Assembly (NCBI GenBank): GCA_041390625.1
Contig: JAWKPM010000007.1
Location: forward strand, 124,001-188,000
Length of the DNA stretch: 64,000 nucleotides
Direction: 5' to 3'
DNA from: RBC038 sp041390625
GTDB taxonomy: Bacteria; Chloroflexota; Dehalococcoidia; UBA2979
Numbering within the stretch: the stretch's first letter is position 1; each line of letters opens with the position of its first letter. Position numbers and translations under genes: made by a program. Below are positions 43,153 to 51,876 of this stretch, piece by piece. The notes beneath the pieces were generated by a model. That model worked only from the letters and a program-made list of their open reading frames with translations, had not been told where the DNA came from and ran no database searches.

Positions 43153-44760
43153 ATGACTGCCGAGCCCCGGGCCGCCTCGAGCGTGGCGGCCGTCCTCGAG
43201 GTCCTGCGCGCCGCCGAGCGCTGGCTCGCGCGCAACCGCGAGGCCGTCGACGCCGTCAATGTCTACCCCGTCCCCGACGGCGACACCGGCACGAACATGC
43301 TGCTGACGTGGCGCGCCACCCTCGATGGCACAAGCGGTGCCTCCAACCCCGAGGCGGCCGGTGAGCAGATCGCGCGCGCCGCGTTGTTCGGCGCGCGCGG
43401 CAACAGTGGCGTCATCCTCTCGCAGTACATCCGCGGGCTGACGGAAGGCGCGGCGCCGGCAGCCGCCTCGGGCGTCCTCGATGGGGCCGCTCTGGCCTCG
43501 ATGCTCGAGCGGGGCGCCTCGACGGCGTACGCGGCCGTCAGTCAGCCCGTCGAAGGCACGATGCTCACGGTGATGCGCGATGCGGCCTCGGCGGCGACCG
43601 CGGCGGCCGAGGCGGGCGGCGCGCTCATCGAGGTGCTGGAGGCCGCCGTCCTCGAGGCCGATCGCAGCGTCGAACGAACGCCCGAGCTGCTGCCTCGGCT
43701 GCGCGAGGCAGGCGTCGTGGACGCCGGCGGCCTCGGCATCGCGGTGCTGCTCCGGGGCATCCTCCTCGGCGCGCGGGGTGAGCCGCTGCCGGAGGCGCCC
43801 GCCGCGCCTCGAGGTGCGATCGACCTCGGCAGCCTGGAGCGCGCAGGGCACGGCTACTGCACTGAGTTCGTCATCGTGCAGCCGTCGCAGGGCGTCGGCG
43901 AGCTGACGGCCGCCCTCGAGGCGCGCGGGGCAGACTCCATCCTCGTCGTGGGCGACGCCTCGGCACTGCACGTGCACGCGCACCTCGATGATCCGCAGCA
44001 GGCGCTGTCGCTCGGATCCGTGGCCGGCGAAGTTCGGAGCGTGAAGATCGAGAACATGCAGGACCAGCACGACCTCTGGGCGGCCGGCCACGAAGGCCGC
44101 GCGCAGGCCGAGATCGGACTGGTGGCCGTGCTGCCCGGCGACGGCCTCGCGAATGTGGCGCGCTCGATCGGACCGATCGAGGTGATCGCGGGCGGCGCGA
44201 CGATGAACCCGAGCGCCGGCGAGATCCTGGAGGCGGCCCGCCGCGCGGCCTCGAAGCACGCCTTCGTGCTGCCGAACGACGCGAACGTGCTGATGGCGGC
44301 GCGCCAGGCGGCCGAGGCGGCGCCAGGCTTCCTCACCATCGTGCCGGTGCAGTCCGTGGCCGCGGGCATCGCGGCCGCGTTCGCCTTCGAGGCCGGCGGG
44401 AACCTCGAGGCGATCGCGGCGCGGATGGAGGCGGCGGCGGCCGGGGTGCACTCGATCGAGGTGACGCTGGCGGTCCGCGATGCGGTCGTCGATGGCGTCA
44501 CCGTCGAGAGCGGGCAGGCGCTCGCGCTCGTCGATGGACGCCCGTTCGTGGCCGCGACGGACCTCGAGGACGCGCTGCTCGACACCATCGAGGCAATCGC
44601 CTCGGATGCCGAGGTCGTGACGATCTACCTCGGGGCCGATGCGCCCGCGGACGCCGCCGAGCGCCTGCCCTCGATGGTCGAGGCGCGCTGCCCGGGGATC
44701 GAGGTGGAAGTCGTTCATGGCGGCCAACCGCACTACCCGTACCTCGCGGGGGTCGAGTAG
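43153..44760 (+). CDS. DAK2-domain protein, fatty-acid kinase FakA-like
   Basis: A 535-residue protein: N-terminal DAK2 domain with NVYPVPDGDTGTNML and GARGNSGVILSQ, which bind ATP/Mg, and a C-terminal region as in YloV/FakA. FakA phosphorylates fatty acids presented by a DegV-type FakB, and a degV gene follows 9 nt downstream, so the pair is well explained as fatty-acid kinase. ATG at 43153. The gene is unusually dense in the CCTCGA motif (seven on the plus strand in 43141-43680). Confidence 0.9.
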   Translation: MTAEPRAASSVAAVLEVLRAAERWLARNREAVDAVNVYPVPDGDTGTNMLLTWRATLDGTSGASNPEAAGEQIARAALFGARGNSGVILSQYIRGLTEGAAPAAASGVLDGAALASMLERGASTAYAAVSQPVEGTMLTVMRDAASAATAAAEAGGALIEVLEAAVLEADRSVERTPELLPRLREAGVVDAGGLGIAVLLRGILLGARGEPLPEAPAAPRGAIDLGSLERAGHGYCTEFVIVQPSQGVGELTAALEARGADSILVVGDASALHVHAHLDDPQQALSLGSVAGEVRSVKIENMQDQHDLWAAGHEGRAQAEIGLVAVLPGDGLANVARSIGPIEVIAGGATMNPSAGEILEAARRAASKHAFVLPNDANVLMAARQAAEAAPGFLTIVPVQSVAAGIAAAFAFEAGGNLEAIAARMEAAAAGVHSIEVTLAVRDAVVDGVTVESGQALALVDGRPFVAATDLEDALLDTIEAIASDAEVVTIYLGADAPADAAERLPSMVEARCPGIEVEVVHGGQPHYPYLAGVE

Positions 44761-44769
44761 GATTCGTCC

Positions 44770-45636
44770 GTGCCGTTACGCATCGTCACCGATTCAACGG
44801 CCGACCTCTCGCCCGCGCTCGCCTCAGAGCTGGCGATCAGCGTGGTGCCCGTCAACGTCCAATTCGGCGAGGAGTCGCTGCGCGACGGCGTGGACATCTC
44901 CTCGTCGGAGTTCTTCCGCCGCCTCGCAGCCTCCGAACAGCTGCCCACGACCTCGCAGCCCTCGGCGGGCGCCTTCCGCTCGACCTACGAAGACCTGATC
45001 GCCGCCGGCGCGACCGAGATCCTCTCGATCCATGTCTCCGAGAAACTGAGCGGCACCGCCGAGTCCGCTCGCCAGGGTGCGCGCGGCCTCGTTGGCGTCC
45101 GCATCGAGGTCGTCGACTCCCAGACCGTCTCGGCAGCGCTCGGCCTCGCCGTGCTCCTGGCGGCGCGGTGTGCCGCCTCGGGGCACTCCCTCGAGACGGC
45201 GAGTGAGGCCGTGCGTGAGCAGCTCGGACGCACGCGGCTGCTGTTCATGGTCGACACGCTCGAGTATCTGCGTCGCGGCGGACGCATCGGACGCGCGCGC
45301 GAGCTCATGGGCTCGCTGTTGAAGATCAAGCCGATCCTCGAGGTGCGTGACGGCGAGGTCGCCCCGCTCGGCCGCGCCCGCACCCGACGGCGCGGCATCG
45401 AGGAGCTCGTGAGCCTCGCGGCCGAACTGCGGCCCATTGAGCAGGCGATGGTCTTCGATGCCACGACGCCGGAGGACCGCGAGTACGTTGCCGAGCGCGT
45501 GCGCGGCTACGCGGTCGGCTCGCCCGTTCTGGCCGGCACCCTCGGTCCTGCGATCGGCGTACACGCCGGGCCGGGCACCCTCGGGATGGCGATCGTCACG
45601 CGACAGGACAACTCCCCACCCTCCAGCGGTCCGTGA
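44770..45636 (+). CDS. DegV family protein (FakB-like fatty-acid-binding subunit)
   Basis: A 288-residue DegV protein that starts MPLRIVTDSTADLS and has TSQPSAGAF and HVSEKLSGTAES, the fatty-acid-binding motifs of the family. It should bind a fatty acid for phosphorylation by the FakA-like kinase directly upstream. GTG start at 44770. The stop overlaps the recG start (GTGA), placing recG in the same operon, a gene order conserved in many Gram-positive bacteria. Confidence 0.93.
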   Translation: MPLRIVTDSTADLSPALASELAISVVPVNVQFGEESLRDGVDISSSEFFRRLAASEQLPTTSQPSAGAFRSTYEDLIAAGATEILSIHVSEKLSGTAESARQGARGLVGVRIEVVDSQTVSAALGLAVLLAARCAASGHSLETASEAVREQLGRTRLLFMVDTLEYLRRGGRIGRARELMGSLLKIKPILEVRDGEVAPLGRARTRRRGIEELVSLAAELRPIEQAMVFDATTPEDREYVAERVRGYAVGSPVLAGTLGPAIGVHAGPGTLGMAIVTRQDNSPPSSGP

Positions 45637-48254
45637 CGGCCGACTTCGTCCAGCTGCAGCAGGTGCTCCGGCGCGAGCTGGAGGACGGCTGCTCGAACCG
45701 GCTCGTCGAGGGCGGGCTGGACGAGATGCTCGCGCGCCAGGCGATCGGCGAACCGCCTGGCGCCCCGCTGCTACGCATGGTCGGCGCGCTCCCACCCGAG
45801 GGCTATCGCTCGCTCGAGGCAGACGCACGACGCACCTGGGTACGCCGCGCCCTCGCGACGATCGAACGGGAGAACGCCTCCAAGAGCGGCCCGCGACCCC
45901 CTCGATCGCGGAACGGGGCGTCGGCCTCGGGCGGTGGCTCGAAGGGCGGGCCGCGACCTCGGCCACCGCGAGCGCGGGCAGTGCCCGCGCACGACTCGAA
46001 CGGCGATGCGCCCTCGAATGGCGGCGTTCGCCCGCCGGCAGCTCCTGCGCCCGAGACGCCGAGGCCCGCCTCGAGGGTGGCGCGGGACATCGCGCCGGGG
46101 GCGGCCGGCCTCGAGCTCGAGATCGCGCGGGCCGGAACCGGGCTGCGCGGGCCGACGCTCTCGCGCCTCGAGCGGCTCGGGCTGCGGACGGTGGGCGACG
46201 CGCTGCGGCACTACCCGTACCGGCACAACGACTTCTCGAGCACCGTGCCGGTCTCGCAGCTGCGCATCGGCCTCGAGCAGACGGTGCGCGGCACGCTGGC
46301 CCGCGTGCGCGAGGTCCGGATGGGGCGCGGCGGGCGCATGCGCTCGACCGAGGCGACGGTCATCGACGAGGCCGGTACGCCGATCCGCGTCGTCTGGTTC
46401 AACCAGCCGTTCATCGCGCGCCAGCTCGAGGAGGGCACCGAGATCGCCCTCGCCGGTACGGTGACGGCGTTCCGAGGCCGGCCGACGTTCCAGAACCCCG
46501 AGTTCGAACGCCTCGGTGGGCGGCTCGGGGAGCCGGCGCACACCGGACGCCTCGTCCCCGTCTATCACCTCACGGAGGGCCTGCCGCAGCGCACACTCCG
46601 CTCGCTCATCGCCACGCTGCTCGAACGCTTCGTCGACCGCGTGCCGGACCCGCTGCCGGCCTCGATGCGGGAGCGGCACGAGCTGATGACCGCCGCCGAG
46701 GCGACCCGCCAGATCCACTACCCCGACTCGCCGGACGCGCTGCGCGAGGCACGACGACGTCTCGCCTTCGACGAGTTACTGGCGATCCAGCTCGGCGTGC
46801 AGCGTCGGAAGCGGGAGTGGCAGGACATCGGTGACGCGCCGCGCATCGAGGATCGCGCCGCCGCCGAGGCGTTCGTCGAGTCGCTGCCGTACGCCCTCAC
46901 GTCGGCGCAGCGACGCACCCTCGATGACGTGCTCGGCGACCTCGGACGGGCGGCGCCGATGGCGCGCCTCGTCGAGGGTGACGTGGGCTCGGGGAAGACG
47001 GTCGTGGCGCTGGCCTCGATGCTCGCGGCGATCGCGGCGGGCTACCAGGCCGTGCTGATGGCGCCGACCGAGGTGCTGGCGGAGCAACACTTCAAGACGA
47101 TCTGCCGCCTGCTCTCGGGCGAGCCCGAGCCGCCCCTTGGCGGGCTGCTGCCCGTGCCGTTCCTCGCGCTGCCCCTGAAGGCGGTGATGCTCACCGGCTC
47201 GACCCGGGCGAAGGAGCGCCGCGAGGCTCTCGATGCAATCCGGCACGGAGGCTCGCAGCTCATCGTGGGCACGCACGCGCTCATCGAGGAGGGGGTGGAG
47301 TTCCAGCGCCTCGGCCTCGCGGTCGTCGACGAGCAGCATCGCTTCGGCGTGATGCAGCGCGCAGCGCTACGCGACAAGGGCGCGAGCGGCGAGGAGGGCG
47401 CGCCGGCGATCACGCCGCACCTTCTCGTGATGACGGCGACGCCGATCCCGCGTTCGCTGGCACTGACGCTGTATGGGGACCTCGACCTCTCGATCATCGA
47501 CGAGATGCCGCCGGGGCGCGCACCCATCGAGACGCACTTCCTGCCTCCAGACCGGCGCGCCGAGGCGTTCTCACAGGTGCGCCGCGAGATCGAGGCAGGG
47601 CGGCAGGCCTTCGTCATCTGCCCGCTCGTCGAGGGCTCGGAGACGATCATTTCGCGCGCGGCGACCGAGGAGTACGACCGCCTGCGCCTCGAGGAGTTCC
47701 CGGACCTCGCACCACGCATCGCGCTGCTCCACGGGCGCATGTCGTCGCGCGACAAGGACGCGGTGATGCGCCGCTTCGCCTCGGGCGAGGCGAAGATCCT
47801 CGTGTCGACGGCCGTCGTCGAGGTCGGCATCGACGTCCCGAATGCGACAGTGATGGTGATCGAGGGGGCGGACCGCTTCGGCCTCGCTCAGCTGCACCAG
47901 TTCCGCGGGCGCGTTGGGCGCGGACGCTGGCCCTCGACGTGCTACCTGCTGGCCGACGAGCCCTCGGAGGAGGCGGCCGAGCGCCTGTCGGTGGTGGCGC
48001 GGACGCGCGACGGCTTCGCGCTCGCCGAGGAGGACATGCGCCTCCGAGGCCCGGGGGAGTACTTCGGTACGAGACAGTCCGGCGCGCCCTCGCTGCGGAT
48101 GGCGTCGCTCCTCGACGCGCCGCTCATCGATGCCACCCGTCGCGAGGCGGAGCAGCTGCTCGACTCAGACCCCGCCCTCGCCTCGAGGGAGCATATGGAC
48201 CTGCGCCTCCTCGTCCTCCGCCTCGCCGACGAGGTCGTCAACGAGGTGCACTGA
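45633..48254 (+). CDS. recG: ATP-dependent DNA helicase RecG, with N-terminal extension
   Basis: Branch-migration helicase that remodels stalled forks. From about residue 150 the usual RecG layout is seen: wedge/OB domain (TVPVSQLRIGLEQTVRGT), Walker A GDVGSGKTVVA, DEQHRFG as motif II, and QFRGRVGRG as motif VI. At 873 residues it is longer than the usual 680-780 because of an extra N-terminal helical domain (1-85) and a Pro/Arg/Ser-rich linker (about 85-150). GTG start overlaps the degV stop. Confidence 0.94.
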   Translation: MTADFVQLQQVLRRELEDGCSNRLVEGGLDEMLARQAIGEPPGAPLLRMVGALPPEGYRSLEADARRTWVRRALATIERENASKSGPRPPRSRNGASASGGGSKGGPRPRPPRARAVPAHDSNGDAPSNGGVRPPAAPAPETPRPASRVARDIAPGAAGLELEIARAGTGLRGPTLSRLERLGLRTVGDALRHYPYRHNDFSSTVPVSQLRIGLEQTVRGTLARVREVRMGRGGRMRSTEATVIDEAGTPIRVVWFNQPFIARQLEEGTEIALAGTVTAFRGRPTFQNPEFERLGGRLGEPAHTGRLVPVYHLTEGLPQRTLRSLIATLLERFVDRVPDPLPASMRERHELMTAAEATRQIHYPDSPDALREARRRLAFDELLAIQLGVQRRKREWQDIGDAPRIEDRAAAEAFVESLPYALTSAQRRTLDDVLGDLGRAAPMARLVEGDVGSGKTVVALASMLAAIAAGYQAVLMAPTEVLAEQHFKTICRLLSGEPEPPLGGLLPVPFLALPLKAVMLTGSTRAKERREALDAIRHGGSQLIVGTHALIEEGVEFQRLGLAVVDEQHRFGVMQRAALRDKGASGEEGAPAITPHLLVMTATPIPRSLALTLYGDLDLSIIDEMPPGRAPIETHFLPPDRRAEAFSQVRREIEAGRQAFVICPLVEGSETIISRAATEEYDRLRLEEFPDLAPRIALLHGRMSSRDKDAVMRRFASGEAKILVSTAVVEVGIDVPNATVMVIEGADRFGLAQLHQFRGRVGRGRWPSTCYLLADEPSEEAAERLSVVARTRDGFALAEEDMRLRGPGEYFGTRQSGAPSLRMASLLDAPLIDATRREAEQLLDSDPALASREHMDLRLLVLRLADEVVNEVH

Positions 48255-48374
48255 GTTCTTTCGAGCCGTATCGAGCCGCCTGCGGGGCGTCTCAAATCCC
48301 TCATTGACGACGTGATGGTGTCCCTCAACGATTGAACGCATCGACACCCCGCGGTGCGGAGCGAGGGACGACCG

Positions 48375-48773
48375 ATGGAGATGAGCGTTCAGGCCCCGAT
48401 TCAGCAGACGAAGGAGTTCCTCGCGCAGAAGCCCGACTTCTCCGAGGACGTCTCGAAGCTGAAGGAGTTCGCCGCCGACAACGCGAAGTGGTTCAAGATC
48501 GCGGGCTGGCTGGTCGGCGCGACCGTCCTCGTGCTGGCGGGCCTGCTTGTGAGCGGCCGCATCGACGAGTTCTACGAGATGCTGTGGTCGACCTGCTGCT
48601 GGGGCGAGCCCTGGACCAACGTGATGCGTCGGGTGCCGTTCGCGTACCCAACAGTTTTCCTCATTCCCACGGTCGGGCTCGCGCGCTACCTGCCGCTGCG
48701 CGTCGGGACTCGAATCATCGTGGTGTGGGTGACGTTCTTTGTCGGTTTCCTCGGGGGCCACGTCTTCTGGTAG
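48375..48773 (+). CDS. Hypothetical membrane protein
   Basis: An unrecognised 132-residue protein with a polar N terminus and about three hydrophobic segments: around 40-62 (GWLVGATVLVLAGLLVSG), 85-100 and 112-132 (VVWVTFFVGFLGGHVFW). Two adjacent cysteines (STCCWGEPW) are notable. ATG at 48375 follows GAGGGACG; ATG 48381 is an alternative. It is 120 nt after recG and ends just before a hairpin. Confidence 0.65.
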   Translation: MEMSVQAPIQQTKEFLAQKPDFSEDVSKLKEFAADNAKWFKIAGWLVGATVLVLAGLLVSGRIDEFYEMLWSTCCWGEPWTNVMRRVPFAYPTVFLIPTVGLARYLPLRVGTRIIVVWVTFFVGFLGGHVFW

Positions 48774-48780
48774 GCGGTCA

Positions 48781-48814
48781 CCTCGAGGCCCGCGCGAGCG
48801 CGTGGGCCTCGAGG
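48781..48814. terminator. Hairpin between convergent genes
   Basis: An 11-bp perfect stem, CCTCGAGGCCC against GGGCCTCGAGG, with a 12-nt GC-rich loop. It is made of the window's CCTCGAGG motif and lies between the stops of the membrane-protein and VOC genes, so it probably ends transcription from both sides. There is no T tract. Confidence 0.6.
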
Positions 48815-48825
48815 GATGAGCACGT

Positions 48826-49206
48826 CTAGGCGTCGGCTGCGGCGTGCTGCCACGCCACCCAGGTCGAGCCGCCCGGCTCGCGGAAGTAGGCGTAGCGTCC
48901 GATCGGCGCTTCCTGCGCCTCGGTGAGCAACTCGGCACCGAGCGTCCTCAGGCGCTCGAGGGTCGCATCGAGGTCATCCACCTCGATGTACGCGATGGCG
49001 TTGGCGTCCGCTCCGTCCTCGGCGTCCCGGGGAGCGATGTGCCCCTCGAAGTCGCCAGGGGTGTCGAAGGCGAAGTAGGCGCCGCCGGGCGAGACCATCG
49101 GCCAGGCGAACGCCGCCTCGAAGAAGCGACTCGTGGCTGTCGAGTCCGGGCTGCGGACCTCGACGTGGAAGATGCGGCCATCGATGGCCTGTGCGGTCGT
49201 CGTCAT
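48826..49206 (-). CDS. VOC (glyoxalase/bleomycin-resistance) family protein
   Basis: A 126-residue single VOC half-domain pair: IFHVEVRSPDSTATSRFFEA near residue 10 and YIEVDDLDATLERLRTLGA near 68, ending REPGGSTWVAWQ. The metal-site pattern is incomplete, so the reaction is unknown. ATG at 49206 was preferred to GTG at 49230. It is the third gene after arsR and the SRPBCC gene, 76 nt downstream of the latter. Confidence 0.87.
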   Translation of the reverse strand: MTTTAQAIDGRIFHVEVRSPDSTATSRFFEAAFAWPMVSPGGAYFAFDTPGDFEGHIAPRDAEDGADANAIAYIEVDDLDATLERLRTLGAELLTEAQEAPIGRYAYFREPGGSTWVAWQHAAADA

Positions 49207-49282
49207 CAGGGCAATGCCTTCCCGTCCCACCGCTGGTGGGCTTCTGATCTCGTTGGATGCGTGAACGGGTCGCGCTGCGACC

Positions 49283-49714
49283 TCAAGCCGTCGAGGCGAG
49301 TGCCTCCGCGAGTCGGTCGAAGAACTCGCCCCACCCGGCCTCGTTCTGGGCTCGCTCCTCGATCGTCAGGCCCTCGTGGGCCAGTACGAGGGAGGTGCCG
49401 GCGCCGGCCGGTTGGAGCTCGATGCTCACGACCGTGTCGTGATCGTCGCCCTCCATCGACCATGTGAACTCGACGAGGCGAGGCGCCTCGATACGTCGGA
49501 ACTCGCCTCCAATGCGGACCGCCGTGTCCGGCCCGAAACGGATCTCGAGGAGCAGTCGACCGCCCTCGCGAGCGTCAAGCTCGAGCACGGTCGTCTCGCT
49601 GCCTCGAGGCCCCATCCACAGTGCGCAGAGCGCCGGGGTGGTCAACGCCTCGAAGACCCGCTGGGGCGGCGAGGCGAACGTCCGGGCCACGAACAGCGTC
49701 TCGGAGACGGTCAT
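49283..49714 (-). CDS. SRPBCC/AHSA1-domain protein
   Basis: A 143-residue START-like domain: FVARTFASPPQRVFEALTTP at the start, LWMGPRG, then FEFTW-like LVEFTWSMEG, and a C-terminal helix with NEAGWGEFFDRLAEAL. This is the AHSA1 type often paired with ArsR regulators; ligands are hydrophobic but unspecified. ATG overlaps the arsR stop (ATGA), so both are made together under arsR control. Confidence 0.9.
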   Translation of the reverse strand: MTVSETLFVARTFASPPQRVFEALTTPALCALWMGPRGSETTVLELDAREGGRLLLEIRFGPDTAVRIGGEFRRIEAPRLVEFTWSMEGDDHDTVVSIELQPAGAGTSLVLAHEGLTIEERAQNEAGWGEFFDRLAEALASTA

Positions 49715-50064
49715 CGCGGCACCTCGGTGTCTGCGTTCCGCGTTGGTCCATCGACCAGCTCGACGAGGCGGTCCATGGAGTCGGTCCAGAACGAACGGTA
49801 GAAGTCGAGCCAATTCGAGATGTCGCGCATCGCCTGCGGCCTCAGCTGCACGCGGGTCGATCGCCCCTCGACGGCCTTGGTCACGAGGCCTGCGCTCTCG
49901 AGCACCTGAAGGTGCTTCGAGACCGCCTGCTTCGACATCTCGAACGGTTGCGCGAGCTCCAGCACGAGCGCGTCTCCCTCGGCGAGCCGACGCACGAGCG
50001 CGCGCCTCGTGGGATCGGCCAAGGCGCGGAAGACCTCGTCGAGCCGGGACTCTTCGTCAACCAT
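49711..50064 (-). CDS. ArsR family transcriptional regulator
   Basis: A 117-residue winged-helix repressor with VFRALADPTRRALVRRLAEG and the recognition segment MSKQAVSKHLQVLESAGLV. No metal-binding cysteine pair, in line with the ArsR subgroup coupled to SRPBCC proteins. ATG at 50064 sits inside an 18-bp palindrome, and a second identical-arm palindrome lies 39 bp upstream, so self-repression is likely. An upstream in-frame ATG at 50103 within the second palindrome is possible. Confidence 0.9.
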   Translation of the reverse strand: MVDEESRLDEVFRALADPTRRALVRRLAEGDALVLELAQPFEMSKQAVSKHLQVLESAGLVTKAVEGRSTRVQLRPQAMRDISNWLDFYRSFWTDSMDRLVELVDGPTRNADTEVPR

Positions 50065-50073
50065 GTCGTTGAC
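50056..50073. promoter_or_regulatory. ArsR operator palindrome 1, over the arsR start codon
   Basis: GTCAAC, six bases, GTTGAC: a perfect inverted repeat. The spacer contains the arsR ATG (50062-50064 read on the minus strand). It shares arms with the copy at 50095. Confidence 0.7.
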
Positions 50074-50094
50074 AATACCATCAGCTGCGGCATT

Positions 50095-50112
50095 GTCAAC
50101 CATATCGTTGAC
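50095..50112. promoter_or_regulatory. ArsR operator palindrome 2
   Basis: GTCAAC-CATATC-GTTGAC, the second copy of the palindrome, centred 39 bp from the first in the arsR/argS divergent region. Two sites almost four helical turns apart suit cooperative binding of a dimeric repressor. Confidence 0.7.
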
Positions 50113-50166
50113 TTTCGAGCGGGAGTTCCCGCCTCCCCCCTGATCCGACCTCGGGGTAGACTGGCA

Positions 50167-50192
50167 CCTCGATGCCGCGTGGGGCATCGAGG
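50167..50192 (+). other. Leader hairpin before argS
   Basis: A perfect 10-bp inverted repeat, CCTCGATGCC and GGCATCGAGG, with a 6-nt loop, ends 18 nt before the argS GTG. It is built from the abundant CCTCGATG motif. It could affect argS translation or be a motif by-product. Confidence 0.5.
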
Positions 50193-50210
50193 CCGACGAA
50201 GGACCGAGGC

Positions 50211-51872
50211 GTGATTCGCGACGAGCTGGTGGCATTGGTCGAGCAGGCCCTCGCGGCCGCGCAGGCGGCGGGCGATCTGCCCGAGTTCGCCGCGCCCGAG
50301 GTCACACTCGAGCATCCGCAGCGCCCCGAGCACGGCGACTTCAGCGCGAACCTGCCGCTGCGCATCCAGGGCCTCGCCCGCATGAAGGCGGTCGAGGTCG
50401 CGGAGGCGCTCAGGCAGCACGTCCCCGCGCACGAGGCCGTGTCCGAGGTGCGCGTGGCGCCTCCCGGGTTCCTGAACCTGTACCTCGCGCCGGGATGGGT
50501 GGCGCAGCGCGCCGCCTCGATCGCGTCCGAAGGCGCCTCGTATGCCACTTCGAGCCTCGGTGGTGGCCGGCGGGTGCAGCTCGAATATGTCTCGGCGAAC
50601 CCGACGGGGCCGTGCCACGTCGGCAACGGTCGCGGCGCGGCCATCGGTTCGACCCTGGCCAACGCGTTCGCGTCTCAGGGTTATGACGTCGAGCAGGAGT
50701 ATTACGTCAACGACGCCGGCACGCAGGTGGCGATCTTCGGTCGCACCCTCTACGCGCGGTACCAGCAGCTCTTCGGGCGAGACGTCGAGGTGCCGGAGAA
50801 CGGCTACCCCGGTGAGTACGTCGTCGAGGTCGCGCGCGCCCTGAAGGACGAAGCGGGCGACCGCTACCTCCGCCCCGAGGGCGAGGAGGCGCCGCCCGAG
50901 CTGGGCGCGCTCGGCATCCAGCGCATGGTCGACGGCATTCGCGCGGACCTCGAGATGATCGGGGTCGAGTACGACCGCTGGTTCTCAGAGCGCTCGTTGC
51001 AGGTCGAGGGCGGACCGTACGACCTCGTGCTCGCGCTGCTCCGCGAGAAGAACTACATCGCGGAGCGCGAGGGCGCCGTCTGGTTCACCTCGAGCCAGCT
51101 CGGGGAGTCGAAGGACAACGTCCTCATCCGCTCGGATGGCGCGCCGACGTACTTCGCGACGGACATCGCCTACCACTACGACAAGTTCATCACGAGGCAA
51201 TTCGACCGCGTGATCGACATCTGGGGGGCGGACCACCAGGGCCACGTCTCCCGAGTGAAGTCGGCAGTCCAGGCCGTCGGCGGGGACCCGGACCGCCTCG
51301 ATGTGCTGCTGTACCAGCTGGTGACGCTGAAGCGCGGCGGCGAGGTCGTGCCGCTCTCGAAGCGCGCCGGCGAGATCGTCACGCTGCGCGAGGTCGTCGA
51401 GGAGGTCGGCAGCGACGCCACACGCTTCTTCTTCCTCGCGGCGTCGGCCGGGCAGACGATGGACTTCGACCTCGAACTGGCGAAGAAGCAGTCCGACGAG
51501 AACCCCGTCTACTACGTGCAGTACGCCCACGCCCGCATCGCCGGCGTGCTCGCCAAGGCATCCGAGGAGGGCCTGTCCTCGGAAGGCGCCGACGCCTCGC
51601 TGCTGACGCACGAGGCCGAGCAGACGCTCGTGCGGAAGCTGCTGCTGCTGCCCGAGGTGCTGGAGAAGGTCCTCGATGAGCTGGCGCCGCACCACCTGCC
51701 GCACTACGCGCAGGAGCTGGCCTCCGCGTTCCACGTCTTCTACACGCAGTGCCGCGTGATCTCGGACGACGAGGCGCTCAGCCGGGCGCGTCTGCTCCTC
51801 CTCGAGGCCACGCGGGCCGTCCTGGCGCGGACGCTCGGCGTGATGGGCATCTCCGCCCCGGAGCAGATGTAG
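50211..51872 (+). CDS. argS: Arginyl-tRNA synthetase
   Basis: Charges tRNA-Arg, 553 residues. Class I motif HIGH appears as GPCHVGNGRG, with the N-terminal Add-1 domain (EHGDFSANLPLRI) and the DALR anticodon domain at the C terminus. The KMSKS loop is relaxed (PLSKRAG), as in many ArgRS. GTG at 50211 was chosen because AAGGA lies 7 nt upstream and because ATG at 50172 lies inside the leader hairpin. It is 4 nt before trpS. Confidence 0.95.
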   Translation: MIRDELVALVEQALAAAQAAGDLPEFAAPEVTLEHPQRPEHGDFSANLPLRIQGLARMKAVEVAEALRQHVPAHEAVSEVRVAPPGFLNLYLAPGWVAQRAASIASEGASYATSSLGGGRRVQLEYVSANPTGPCHVGNGRGAAIGSTLANAFASQGYDVEQEYYVNDAGTQVAIFGRTLYARYQQLFGRDVEVPENGYPGEYVVEVARALKDEAGDRYLRPEGEEAPPELGALGIQRMVDGIRADLEMIGVEYDRWFSERSLQVEGGPYDLVLALLREKNYIAEREGAVWFTSSQLGESKDNVLIRSDGAPTYFATDIAYHYDKFITRQFDRVIDIWGADHQGHVSRVKSAVQAVGGDPDRLDVLLYQLVTLKRGGEVVPLSKRAGEIVTLREVVEEVGSDATRFFFLAASAGQTMDFDLELAKKQSDENPVYYVQYAHARIAGVLAKASEEGLSSEGADASLLTHEAEQTLVRKLLLLPEVLEKVLDELAPHHLPHYAQELASAFHVFYTQCRVISDDEALSRARLLLLEATRAVLARTLGVMGISAPEQM

Positions 51873-51876
51873 TCCG

